DNA from: Halorientalis sp.
GTDB taxonomy: Archaea; Halobacteriota; Halobacteria; Halobacteriales; Haloarculaceae
Direction: 5' to 3'
Assembly: GCF_028275115.1 (NCBI RefSeq)
Contig: NZ_JAQCNH010000015.1
Coordinates: 1-35,763, forward strand
DNA: 35,763 nt
Part shown: positions 24,053-31,281 of the stretch, piece after piece
How the letters are laid out: each line of letters begins with the position of its first letter
Position numbering within the stretch: position 1 is the first letter of the stretch
Made by a program: the position numbers and the translations under genes
The notes under the pieces: model-generated
Database searches by the model: none
What the model saw: the letters and a program-made list of their open reading frames with translations, nothing else
Told to the model about the DNA's origin: nothing

Positions 24053-24358
24053 TCAGATAGACAGGTGGTCGCTCCCTGTGTCCTCACGACTTCGACTGCC
24101 AGTGTCCGTCTCGGCCTCTATGACCGCTTCCTCGACGGCCGACTGACTCGCACCTGCTGGTGGTTCGACCACCCGTTCGATGGCCGCCGTCGGCGTCTCT
24201 TCTGCGCTGTCGTCGGACGCGGCATCACCGTCGTCCGCCGACCGGGGGTCCCGGCGCAGGTCGTCCCAGAGCCGGTCTATTTCCGCCGCCAACTCGGCGC
24301 CGCGCGGTTCGGACTCCGTTGCTCGCTGGCGGCTGTCATCGACCGATTCAACTGGCAT
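24053..24358 (-). CDS. Acidic, probably disordered protein, unknown
   Basis: 101 residues, very rich in Asp, Glu, Ser and Ala, with no hydrophobic core beyond a short helix AELAAEIDRLWDDLRRDP. The tail VEPPAGASQSAVEEAVIEAE ends in polar residues. It is probably largely disordered. The start ATG at 24356-24358 has an AT-rich box (GATAAATTA at 24384-24392) about 29 bases upstream, which supports expression. The function is unknown. Confidence 0.55.
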   Translation of the reverse strand: MPVESVDDSRQRATESEPRGAELAAEIDRLWDDLRRDPRSADDGDAASDDSAEETPTAAIERVVEPPAGASQSAVEEAVIEAETDTGSRSREDTGSDHLSI

Positions 24359-24488
24359 TAGTCGATACTAAGCTCCGTGCACTGATAAATTACCAGCCTT
24401 ATTTGTGTTCTATTTTACAGTACTTCCGTCGGTACCGACCCTCGGTGAGACGATGATTTTAATCCGGCACACGGCCTGACTGGGTAAT

Positions 24489-25253
24489 GTGACAGTCGAC
24501 GAGGCGGACGTGCAGGCGGTGGCAGAGGCCATTCGCGACGCGGAGTCGGTCGCTGCGTTGACGGGTGCCGGCGTCAGCACGGCGTCTGGTATCCCGGACT
24601 TTCGCGGCGAGGACGGCATCTGGGACCGACACGACCCGATGGAGTTCCACATCGATCGGTTCCGGACCGACCCCGCGGGGTTCTGGAACGACCGTGTGGA
24701 GTTACAGGCGGCGGCGTTCGACGACGGCGACGTAACGCCCAACGCCGCCCACGAGGCGCTCGCGGAGCTCGAATCGGCGGGGCTCCTCGACACTCTCGTC
24801 ACGCAGAACATCGACGGCCTCCACCAGGACGCCGGGTCCGAGAACGTCCTCGAGATTCACGGGTCGGCTGCCCGCGTCGTCTGCCGGGACTGCGGGACGC
24901 GGGCCGACGCCGAACCGGCGATGGAGCGGGCCCGTGGCGGCGACGTCCCACCGACCTGCGAGAGTTGCGACGGAACGCTCAAGCCCGATACCGTGCTCTT
25001 CGGCGAACAGCTCCCCGAAGACGCCTTGATGCGGTCACAGGCCACGGCCGAGAACGCGGGCGTGTTCCTCGCCGTCGGGTCGTCACTGACCGTCGAACCG
25101 GCCGCGTCGCTGCCCCGCATCGCCGCCCGGCAGGGTGCGACGCTCGTACTGGTGAATCTCGAATCCACGCCGCTGTCGAGCCGGGCGGACTACGATTTCC
25201 GGGCGGACGTGACGGAGGCGCTCCCGCGACTGCGCCGTGCGGTCGCGGAGTGA
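24489..25253 (+). CDS. cobB: Sir2-family NAD-dependent protein deacylase
   Basis: 254 residues from a GTG start. All sirtuin motifs are present: GAGVSTASGIPDFR (26-39) and TQNIDGLHQ (105-113) for NAD, the catalytic His124 in EIHGSAARV, the zinc-binding Cys132/135 (CRDC) and Cys157/160 (CESC), and VGSSLTVEPA. It removes acyl groups from lysines using NAD and releases O-acyl-ADP-ribose. In the class III (Sirt5-like) desuccinylases an Ala-xx-Tyr-xx-Arg motif is found; here that region reads FRTDPAGFWNDRV, so simple deacetylation or propionylation removal is more likely. An AT-rich ATTTTAATC about 30 bases upstream is the probable promoter. Confidence 0.88.
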   Translation: MTVDEADVQAVAEAIRDAESVAALTGAGVSTASGIPDFRGEDGIWDRHDPMEFHIDRFRTDPAGFWNDRVELQAAAFDDGDVTPNAAHEALAELESAGLLDTLVTQNIDGLHQDAGSENVLEIHGSAARVVCRDCGTRADAEPAMERARGGDVPPTCESCDGTLKPDTVLFGEQLPEDALMRSQATAENAGVFLAVGSSLTVEPAASLPRIAARQGATLVLVNLESTPLSSRADYDFRADVTEALPRLRRAVAE

Positions 25254-25330
25254 GTACGGGCAGCGGAAAACCCCGGCCGGTGTCCGCGTCCGCTACGTTT
25301 TTGTCGTGACCGGGCGTGTATTCCGCCGCT

Positions 25331-25729
25331 ATGGAGTACGAAGTACTCGGCACCGAGGACGTACCGGTCACCGACCTGTCGGAAGTCGATGGTGTGCCGC
25401 CGGACCTGGACATCCGCCCGGTCGGCCGGACGATGGGTCTCGACAACCTCCACGTGACGCTGTGGTACTTCGAGCCGGACGAGGAGATTCAGTACCACGC
25501 CCACAGCGAACAGGAGGAACTCTACTACGTGGTCGAGGGCGAGTTCTCGCTCAAACTCGGCCGCTCCGGCGAGGCGGAAACGGTCGAAGTCGGTCCGGGC
25601 GCGTTCTGGGCAGCCGGCCCGGAGGTCGGACACGGCCACCGGTACGTCGGCGACGACGAAGGCGTCGTCCTCGCAGTCGGCGCTCCGGCAATCGAAGACC
25701 CTGGCCTCGACCCACACAACCTGGACTGA
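25331..25729 (+). CDS. Cupin-domain protein
   Basis: 132 residues from the ATG at 25331; a GTG at 25316 would add five. The single cupin barrel has motif 1 IQYHAHSEQEELYYVVEGEF with metal-binding H-x-H-x4-E and the closing Gly, and motif 2 GPGAFWAAGPEVGHGHRYVG. The family includes sugar isomerases, dioxygenases and regulators; with one small domain and no DNA-binding part, the role here cannot be told. A T-rich run (GTTTTTGTC) about 30 bases upstream supports the ATG at 25331. It is convergent with the glutaredoxin-like gene. Confidence 0.8.
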   Translation: MEYEVLGTEDVPVTDLSEVDGVPPDLDIRPVGRTMGLDNLHVTLWYFEPDEEIQYHAHSEQEELYYVVEGEFSLKLGRSGEAETVEVGPGAFWAAGPEVGHGHRYVGDDEGVVLAVGAPAIEDPGLDPHNLD

Positions 25730-25759
25730 AACTGCGACTCGACCAACCGGGCCGGCCGG

Positions 25760-25999
25760 TCAGGCGTAGCTTTGATCGAGATACTCGAGAATACGCTCGG
25801 ACTCGGCCATCGTGATGCCTCGGTCCTCGTCGACGACGACAGGGACCTGTCGCTGGCCCGAGATTCGAGCCACCTCGTTGCGTCGGGAGTGGAGTCCCTC
25901 GACCCAGACCGATTCGTAGTCGATGTCCAGTTCCTCGATACGGTCGACGACGAGTTCGCAGTACGGACAGCCTTCTAGTCGATAGAGTGTCATCGTCAT
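25760..25999 (-). CDS. Glutaredoxin-like / GST N-terminal domain protein
   Basis: 79 residues, one thioredoxin-fold domain. The redox motif is CPYC (Cys11-Cys14) in MTMTLYRLEGCPYCELVVDR. The cis-Pro strand is SGQRQVPVVVDED, and the last part ITMAESERILEYLDQSYA matches GST N-terminal or glutaredoxin ends. It would carry out thiol-disulfide exchange; haloarchaea use gamma-glutamylcysteine rather than glutathione, so that is the likely partner. The ATG at 25997-25999 is supported by TTTTTGCC on the minus strand about 28 bases upstream; an ATG two codons later is also possible. Confidence 0.82.
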   Translation of the reverse strand: MTMTLYRLEGCPYCELVVDRIEELDIDYESVWVEGLHSRRNEVARISGQRQVPVVVDEDRGITMAESERILEYLDQSYA

Positions 26000-26110
26000 A
26001 CGCCTCCGTATGGAGGGCGACGGCAAAAACCTGCGGCCCATCGGTGCCGTCGAGCCCCCGAGTTACGCGTGTTCGCCGGGGTTTTTGAGGGAGGGACTCC
26101 ATGCCCGGAT

Positions 26111-26590
26111 ATGCCACCCACTGACGGCGACGACATCCCCGATTTCGAGGCACTGTGCTGTGACGGCGAGACCTTTCGCTCGGTTCACCTCTCCGAGACG
26201 GTGGGCGACCGCGGTGCCGTCCTCGTCTCGACCGGCTTCGTCTACAGCGCCATCGCGCAGAACTGGTGGAAGCGCTTCCAGAAGTACGGCTGGGACGACT
26301 TTTCGGACGTTCCCGTTCTCGGGATCAGCCGTGACGGCCCCTACGCACAGAACGATTTCCTCCGCTGGCTGGGCCGCCCGCCTTTCCGCATGTTCGCCGA
26401 CGTGAACGGCGAGGTTTCCGAAGCCCTCGACCTGCTCACCGACCGCGATCACATGGCCGACGTCTCGACGCCGTGGCGGTCAGTGTTCGTCGTTGACCCC
26501 GAGCTACAGGTGCGGTTCGCCTACGTCGCCGACGAGTGGATCGGCCCGCTCCCCCACGAGGACGTGGAGGCGGCCGTCGCCGAGCTTTAG
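26111..26590 (+). CDS. Redoxin-fold (AhpC/TSA) protein lacking the peroxidatic Cys
   Basis: 159 residues from the ATG at 26111, which lies 27 bases after GTTTTTGAGG. The fold is that of peroxiredoxins: MPPTDGDDIPDFEALCCDGE, then the strand AVLVSTGFVYSAIAQNWWKR, VPVLGISRDGPYAQNDFLRW, FRMFADVNGEVSEAL and SVFVVDPELQVRFAYVADEW. At the active-site loop, where Prx proteins have Pro-x-x-x-Thr-x-x-Cys, this has VSTGFVYSAIAQ with no Cys. Cys is found only as CysCys near residue 17-18. So it is not a standard peroxidase and may be a scaffold or a protein with another activity. It is convergent with the acyl-CoA synthetase, with a 4-base overlap of the ends. Confidence 0.75.
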   Translation: MPPTDGDDIPDFEALCCDGETFRSVHLSETVGDRGAVLVSTGFVYSAIAQNWWKRFQKYGWDDFSDVPVLGISRDGPYAQNDFLRWLGRPPFRMFADVNGEVSEALDLLTDRDHMADVSTPWRSVFVVDPELQVRFAYVADEWIGPLPHEDVEAAVAEL

Positions 26591-28575
26591 TCCGCGCTGG
26601 CCGCCTCGCCGTAGATGGCTTCGACCTTGTCGAAAAACTGGTCACGGATGTTCCGTCGTTTGAGTTTCATCGATGAGGTGAGCATGTCGTTTTCCGGCGT
26701 CCATTCGACGTGTGCGAGTTCGAACCGCTTGACAGTCTCGTGTTTCTCGAACTGCTCGTTGACCTCGTCGACGGCGTCCTGGACCCACCCGTGGACGCGT
26801 TCGTCGGCACACACGTCGTCGGGGTCTTCGGGGAGGTCGATACCCTCCTGGTCGGCCCACCGCCGGACCGACTCGAAGTTCGGGACGATCAGCGCACTGA
26901 CAAATTTCTGGTCGTCGCCCATCACCATCACCTGATCGACGCGCTCGCTGGTCGCGAAGGCGTCTTCGATGGGGCCGGGCGCAACGTTCTTGCCGGTCGA
27001 GAGGACGAGCAACTGTTTCAGCCGGTCGTGATAGACCAGATAGCCGTCCTCGGTCCGTTCGACGATATCGCCGGTCCGGAACCACTCGTCGTCCCCTTCA
27101 GTTGGGCGCGTCGTAAAGGCGTCTTCGGTCTCTTCGGGCTTGTTCCAGTACCCCTGCGTGACGTTGGGCCCTTTCAGGAGGAGTTCGCCGATCTCGCCGT
27201 CGGCTTTCGATTTCCTGTCGGGACCAATAACGCTGTCGTCAAGGTACGTGTCCATGCCGGCCACCGGCGGGCCGAGCGTCCCGGGTCGTGGGTCTTCGGC
27301 GGGGTTCGTCGAGACGACCGGTGATGTCTCGGTGAGGCCGTACCCCTCGAAGATTTCCAGCCCCATCCCCCGGAACAGCTCTGCGAGGTCCTTGTTGAGG
27401 CTGCCGCCGCCGCTGACGAAGTAGTCGATGTTGCCCCCGAGCTGGTCTTTGACCTGCTGGAAGACGAGTTTGTTCGCGACGTAGTACTCCAGTTTGAGGC
27501 GGTTACCGGGGGTCTCGGTTCGGCCGTACTCCTTCCCGATCTCCAGCGCCCGCTGGAAGATTTTCTCTTTGAGGTCGGAGGACGCGGCCTGTTCCCGCAT
27601 GGCGTCGAAAACTCGCTCGTAGACCCGTGGCACACTCGTGGCCGTCGACGGTTGCACTGCCTGCATGTCCGCTTGGACCGTGTCGGGACTCTCCGCGTAT
27701 GCGACGGTCGCACCGGCACCGAACATCGAGAAGTGGCCAGCAGTCCGCTCGAAGACGTGAGCCAGCGGGAGAAAGGAGAGCGTCTTCACGTCCGAATCCA
27801 GCACTGGAGTGTTCGGGTCCTTGTCGGGGCGGGGGCCAAAGCGCCTGCGGATCTGGGTGACGTTGGCTCGGAAGTTCGCGTGCGTCAACTGGACACCTTT
27901 CGGTTTGCCCGTCGTCCCGGAGGTGTAGATGAGGCTGGCGAGGTCGTCCGGCGCCTGTTCGTCGATCCAGGACTGGTACGCCGACTCGTCGAAGGCCTCG
28001 CGGCCGAGTTCGTAAATCTCACCGAGCGTGTAGATGTCGTCGTTGTTGTCGTATATGTCGACGCCGTCGATGATAACGACGAACTCGACGTCGGTGTCGT
28101 CTTGAACGTCCAGCACACGGGCCAGGAGTTCCTCGTTCTCGACGACGACGCCCGTCGCGCCAGGGTCGTTCAGAAGATAGCGGACCTGCCGAGGCGAGGA
28201 CTCGGTGTAGATAGTCGTGACGACCCCACCGGCGGCCAGCAGAGCGAAGTCGGTCTGTGCCCACTCCATCCGCGTGTTCGAGAACACCCCTACACGGTCG
28301 CCGTGACCCACACCGAGTTCCCGAAAGCCTGTTGCGAGGGTGCGGACGATGTCGGCCACCCGGTCGTATGTCAACAGCCCCCACTCGCCCTCGGCCGGTT
28401 CGGGAACGATATCGTCGGTCAGCGACCGGTCGTAGACACCCCCTTTGTACTGTTGAGCGGGCAGTCCTGCGTACCGTTCGGCACTCGCCTCGAACAGTTC
28501 GGGAATCGTCCCCGACCCAGTGACTTCGTCGGTGTACTCACGCTCACGTTGCAACAACTCCTCTGTTGTGGTCAT
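26587..28575 (-). CDS. Long-chain fatty-acid-CoA ligase
   Basis: 662 residues from the ATG at 28573-28575. The ANL motifs are YTSGTTGKPKGVQLTHANFR (P-loop at about 217-227), GYGLTETSPVVSTNP (A5), FRTGDIVERTEDGYLVYHDR (A7), LKQLLVLSTGKNVAPGPIED (A8) and a final MLTSSMKLKRRNI with the catalytic Lys. The LSTGKNVAPGPIED and SGGGSLNKDLAELFRGMGLE phrases are those of the long-chain (FadD15/FAA-like) branch. It activates fatty acids in the cytoplasm or at the membrane. Haloarchaeal lipids are isoprenoid ethers, so this probably serves degradation of external fatty acids. The box GATAATAC (28601-28608) suggests a leaderless message. Confidence 0.9.
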   Translation of the reverse strand: MTTTEELLQREREYTDEVTGSGTIPELFEASAERYAGLPAQQYKGGVYDRSLTDDIVPEPAEGEWGLLTYDRVADIVRTLATGFRELGVGHGDRVGVFSNTRMEWAQTDFALLAAGGVVTTIYTESSPRQVRYLLNDPGATGVVVENEELLARVLDVQDDTDVEFVVIIDGVDIYDNNDDIYTLGEIYELGREAFDESAYQSWIDEQAPDDLASLIYTSGTTGKPKGVQLTHANFRANVTQIRRRFGPRPDKDPNTPVLDSDVKTLSFLPLAHVFERTAGHFSMFGAGATVAYAESPDTVQADMQAVQPSTATSVPRVYERVFDAMREQAASSDLKEKIFQRALEIGKEYGRTETPGNRLKLEYYVANKLVFQQVKDQLGGNIDYFVSGGGSLNKDLAELFRGMGLEIFEGYGLTETSPVVSTNPAEDPRPGTLGPPVAGMDTYLDDSVIGPDRKSKADGEIGELLLKGPNVTQGYWNKPEETEDAFTTRPTEGDDEWFRTGDIVERTEDGYLVYHDRLKQLLVLSTGKNVAPGPIEDAFATSERVDQVMVMGDDQKFVSALIVPNFESVRRWADQEGIDLPEDPDDVCADERVHGWVQDAVDEVNEQFEKHETVKRFELAHVEWTPENDMLTSSMKLKRRNIRDQFFDKVEAIYGEAASAD

Positions 28576-28657
28576 TAGCGATATCCATGCGGTCACACAT
28601 GATAATACGTTCGGGAATAGGTCGCCAACGCGTTATGAACCACTGTTCATCTGAACG

Positions 28658-28792
28658 CTACCGCGACGTGCGAACCTCCGCCTCGGTGAACTCGCGACCG
28701 CAGTCGTCACATCGGTAGTGACCGATTGCGACTTTCCTGACTGGCCGAGTTCGACCGCAGGACGGACACGCGATATCGACCAGCAACGTCAC
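28658..28792 (-). CDS. 44-residue zinc-ribbon microprotein
   Basis: Starts with GTG at 28790-28792 and ends with TAG at 28658-28660. It reads MTLLVDIACPSCGRTRPVRK, then VAIGHYRCDDCGREFTEAEV and RTSR. Two CxxC pairs (CPSC and CDDC) about 19 residues apart form a complete zinc ribbon. Such small one- or two-CxxC proteins are common and often important in haloarchaea. It begins 6 bases after the stop of an alternative frame that follows the truncated Orc1/Cdc6-like gene. I see no clear TATA box, so its transcription may depend on that upstream gene. Confidence 0.7.
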   Translation of the reverse strand: MTLLVDIACPSCGRTRPVRKVAIGHYRCDDCGREFTEAEVRTSR

Positions 28793-28817
28793 ACTTGCTA
28801 CTCGGTCTCAGGGGTCT

Positions 28818-29261
28818 TCAGCGTGCCGGGGCCTGTCCGACGGTTCCGAACGCCGGCAGGTGAAATAAACGATTTGAGCTGTTGCGGCAACGTGTCCAGC
28901 GCTGCTCGTCGGGCTCGTCGTCGAGTTGCCGGGAGATCGCGTTTACCGGCGCTGATCGACGGTGGAACGTCGTCGTGAGTACTTCGTCGGCCAGCTTGAA
29001 CAGTACGTCGGCCCGGGTGCGATGCTCCCAGCAGTTGACGTACGCGATCCGAGCCCCGCGTTCGTCGCGCAGGATCTGGAGTGACAGCCGCGCGAGCATG
29101 GTCTTGCCCGTGCCCTGCGGGCCCTGGAGGTAGCTCTGCGTCCCGTTGGTCCGGACTCGTCGGTAGTGCTTCAGCAGCGACTCAAGCTCGTCCCGGCGGT
29201 GAGCGACCAGCTCCCGTTCGGGCACGACCTCGGGGTCGAGCACGGATTCGTGACTGATCAT
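28818..29261 (-). pseudogene. Truncated Orc1/Cdc6-like AAA ATPase
   Basis: The first 110 or so codons from the ATG at 29259-29261 are a recognisable AAA+ N-terminus: RDELESLLKHYRRVRTNGTQ, Walker A GPQGTGKTMLARLSL, then ARIAYVNCWEHRTRADVLFK and TTFHRRSAPVNAISRQLDDE. The YVNCWE and HRR-P phrases are typical of haloarchaeal Orc1/Cdc6 proteins of about 400 residues. After about 28905 the sequence turns into unrelated basic residues (EQRWTRCRNSSNRLFHLP) and stops; Walker B, sensor and winged-helix parts are missing. A neighbouring frame has coding-like sequence DTLPQQLKSFISPAGVRNRR ending at TAG 28798-28800, so a deletion or frameshift is likely. A promoter box (CTTAAATA on the minus strand) is intact. 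Confidence 0.6.
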
Positions 29262-29284
29262 GTCCTGTTCTGACGCAACGCCGG

Positions 29285-29292
29285 TATTTAAG
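29285..29292 (-). promoter_or_regulatory. TATA box of the truncated Orc1/Cdc6-like gene
   Basis: Reads CTTAAATA on the minus strand, centred 27 bases before the ATG at 29261. The promoter survives although the gene is cut short. Confidence 0.5.
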
Positions 29293-29377
29293 AAGGGGTT
29301 ACACTTCCGGCAGCAACCGCTTCTTTAGATTTGTCCATGGGGTGAAAGTAAAGTCGCGGGCCCGCGAAGCGGCCGGT

Positions 29378-29905
29378 ATGAAGCGACGCACCCTCCTCGG
29401 GATTGGCGCGATGACACTGAGTGGTTGTCTCGGGACCGGCGGTTCCGGCTCTGGATCGAACAGCGTCGGCGACAGCGTCACGCACGACGGCGTCCAGGCG
29501 ATTGTTCACGTTGTGGAACTGCTTGGTGATCCCGAACTCAACAGCAACGAGGTACTGCGGTCCGGATTCCAGGCGCTTTTGATCGACGTGGAGCTGGCCG
29601 TCGTCGGTGATCGTGCCCGGCCGTTCCCTCATCCCGTCAACAGCACGATGTGAGTTACCTACGACGACGAACCCGCCGAAAGCCTCGTCACGTACGACAA
29701 CACGACGGCCGCCAACGAAACCTACCACACGTACGGGTACCGGTACCGTGAGGAGATAATCGAAGAACCCGTTGCGCCGGGCACGTCCCTCCGGGGCTGG
29801 GCACAGTTCAGCGTCGAGGAGACAGCCAGCCCGGGTGGTCTCGTGCTTGAGATGGACCTGGGCGGGTCAGAAAACCAGCAAACCGTAACGTGGGAACGTG
29901 GGTAA
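29378..29905 (+). pseudogene. Lipoprotein with a DUF4352-like domain, split by an in-frame TGA
   Basis: From the ATG at 29378 the protein opens MKRRTLLGIGAMTLSGCLGT, a twin-arginine-type signal with lipobox LSGC, followed by a Gly/Ser linker and DSVTHDGVQAIVHVVELLGD. The frame is closed by TGA at 29651-29653 (after HPVNSTM) but continues open for 83 more codons to TAA at 29903-29905: VTYDDEPAESLVTYDNTTAA, YHTYGYRYREEIIEEPVAPG, TSLRGWAQFSVEETASPGGL. The APGTSLRGWAQF phrase is the usual last part of a DUF4352-like beta sandwich, so both halves belong to one gene of 175 codons. A single base change would restore it. As it stands the first 91 residues could still be made. Confidence 0.65.
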
Positions 29906-29916
29906 GAAAACAGCGC

Positions 29917-30144
29917 TCAGGTCGTGTGCGCGTCGGGGTTCGTGCAGTCGGCGGCGTGCGTGACTTGCTTGTAGTGGGACGCGGCCCGGAAGCAGTGGGC
30001 GCAGATGATATGATCGGCTGGTTCGCCCATCTTGAACCCATCCACGTCTACCGGGGTGCCGGACCGCTCGATGATCCAATGGTCGTCATCCCGTAGCTCG
30101 CCGACCGTTCCAGACTCTGACCCCGTGCTTTCCTCCGTGCTCAT
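29917..30144 (-). CDS. 75-residue protein with a possible zinc site, unknown
   Basis: Opens MSTEESTGSESGTVGELRDD (acidic, disordered), then HWIIERSGTPVDVDGFKMGE and ADHIICAHCFRAASHYKQVT, ending HAADCTNPDAHTT. CAHC with later His and Cys could bind one zinc. It is the third of three overlapping small minus-strand genes (30411 down to 29917), all in the manner of proviral or plasmid microprotein operons. The ATG at 30142-30144 lies inside the preceding gene. I do not recognise the family. Confidence 0.55.
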   Translation of the reverse strand: MSTEESTGSESGTVGELRDDDHWIIERSGTPVDVDGFKMGEPADHIICAHCFRAASHYKQVTHAADCTNPDAHTT

Positions 30145-30238
30145 GCCAGATCGACCCCCAGCCTGAGTTCTTCTGGTACTCGATCACGAGCTCGCGCGAC
30201 GTCTTCAGGATCGGGACTCCCCATCGGAACCGGATCAT
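30086..30238 (-). CDS. 50-residue basic protein, unknown
   Basis: ATG at 30236-30238 overlaps the TGA of the preceding gene (ATGA), so it is translationally coupled to it. It reads MIRFRWGVPILKTSRELVIE, YQKNSGWGSIWHEHGGKHGV, RVWNGRRATG. Third codon positions are nearly all G or C for the first 30 codons, whereas the competing frame in the same stretch is not, which argues that this frame is the coding one. It overlaps the next gene by 59 bases. The protein is basic and aromatic, unlike most haloarchaeal proteins, as is usual for mobile-element products. Confidence 0.5.
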   Translation of the reverse strand: MIRFRWGVPILKTSRELVIEYQKNSGWGSIWHEHGGKHGVRVWNGRRATG

Positions 30239-30411
30239 AGCTCGACCTCCCCGGCGGCGACGATGCCCTGGATCTCGACGTCCAGCTGGTCGACGATCTC
30301 CTGCCCACAGGGCTGCCACTCGTCACCGTCGTGCTCCTCGACGTAGTAGGTCCACCCACCGGGCTCCCGGGCCTCGAAGGTGAGCCGCCGGCGGTTCGCG
30401 GCTTCGTTCAC
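30235..30411 (-). CDS. 58-residue acidic protein, unknown
   Basis: Starts with GTG at 30409-30411 and ends with TGA at 30235-30237. It reads MNEAANRRRLTFEAREPGGW, TYYVEEHDGDEWQPCGQEIV, DQLDVEIQGIVAAGEVEL. The pattern of two or three strands (RLTFEAREPGGWTYYVEE) followed by a helix suggests a small folded domain. Codon use is strongly haloarchaeal. It is first in the three-gene overlapping set. The function is unknown. Confidence 0.55.
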   Translation of the reverse strand: MNEAANRRRLTFEAREPGGWTYYVEEHDGDEWQPCGQEIVDQLDVEIQGIVAAGEVEL

Positions 30412-30497
30412 TCTGGTTCACCGTCGAGGTGTGGTATGGCATATCGTGACAGGACAGTTCTCGTCGCTGCGTCGGGCTCCGGTCCACCGGCTATCTG

Positions 30498-30752
30498 GTG
30501 CGACCGCTGGAAGCGGCGGCGCTTCGGGAGGCCGTCGCGACGGCGGCGAATATCTCGGACGAGGCGGTCCGGAAGCAGGTGTACCTCTCGCTGGCGGCCA
30601 GCCAGGCGGCGCTGGAACTGAGGTTGACACCGACCGAACGGAGCGACCACGAGACGTGCGAGCGCCTCACGGAGCGGCTAGACCAGCTCTGTGACCGGTC
30701 CGAGGTCCCGCTCGACGAGCTAGAAGAACTGATTTCGGGCAACCCTACCTGA
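30498..30752 (+). CDS. 84-residue helical protein, unknown, possibly 5'-truncated
   Basis: From a GTG at 30498. The protein is almost entirely helical: LEAAALREAVATAANISDEA, VRKQVYLSLAASQAALELRL, ERLTERLDQLCDRSEVPLDE, LEELISGNPT. No TATA box stands at the expected distance, and coding-like codons continue upstream of the GTG without a start before a TGA at about 30451, so the 5' end may have been lost. It is divergent from the microprotein set. I do not recognise the family. Confidence 0.5.
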   Translation: MRPLEAAALREAVATAANISDEAVRKQVYLSLAASQAALELRLTPTERSDHETCERLTERLDQLCDRSEVPLDELEELISGNPT

Positions 30753-30804
30753 CCCACCAGTCCACGAACCGCCGGCAGGCGAGTCTCGGTCCGGGCGCAA
30801 CCGT

Positions 30805-30816
30805 TGGTTTTTTTTC
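30805..30816 (+). promoter_or_regulatory. T-rich promoter of the VanZ-like gene
   Basis: GG followed by eight T residues, centred 27 bases before the ATG at 30838, the usual spacing for a leaderless message. Confidence 0.45.
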
Positions 30817-30837
30817 CGGTCGGTCGGGTCCAGACGC

Positions 30838-31281
30838 ATGCGACGTCTCCCGGTTCCGCTCGTCCCGGCGTGGTTGCGGTGGCTCGGCGTGGTCGCCGTC
30901 GCCGGGTTCGTCTTCGCCACGTCGGTACTGGTCACGCCGCCACCCGAGCCAGTCGTTCCGGGGAAAGTCGATCCGCTCCCGCTGGACAAGTGGCGTCACT
31001 TCCTCGCGTACGCGGCCATCGCGTACGCCCTGGCCTACGCCCTGGCGGACTCTGAGCGACCGCGGACGCACCTCGCCGCGGGCGTGTTCACTGTGGCGGT
31101 GCTGTACGGCGTCGGCATCGAACTCTGGCAGTGGACGCTCCCGAACCGGTTTTTCAGCCTCGGGGACGCATACGCGAACGCCATCGGTGCCGCGCTGGTC
31201 GTCGGCTGGTACGCGGTCGAACCGTACCTGCAACTCCGTCCGGTGACGTCCTTTCTCCCGGCGAGCGAGTCGGACAGTTGA
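30838..31281 (+). CDS. VanZ-family membrane protein
   Basis: 147 residues with four spans: about 11-30 (WLRWLGVVAVAGFVFATSVL), about 53-68 (HFLAYAAIAYALAYAL), about 80-96 and about 115-130 (AYANAIGAALVVGWYAVE). The family marks are DKWRHFLAYA after the first span, and YGVGIELWQWTLPNRFFSLGDAYANAIGA, with E-x-x-Q, P-x-R and D-x-x-x-N. VanZ-like proteins are known from teicoplanin resistance in Gram-positive bacteria, but the archaeal ones have no known role and there is no peptidoglycan here. The gene ends immediately before the convergent acidic protein gene. Confidence 0.85.
   Translation: MRRLPVPLVPAWLRWLGVVAVAGFVFATSVLVTPPPEPVVPGKVDPLPLDKWRHFLAYAAIAYALAYALADSERPRTHLAAGVFTVAVLYGVGIELWQWTLPNRFFSLGDAYANAIGAALVVGWYAVEPYLQLRPVTSFLPASESDS

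Noticed and set aside
30155-30222. Alternative frame opening MGSPDPEDVARARD on the minus strand
   Set aside because: Its third codon positions are poor in G/C, whereas the overlapping 50-residue frame is strongly G/C-biased there.
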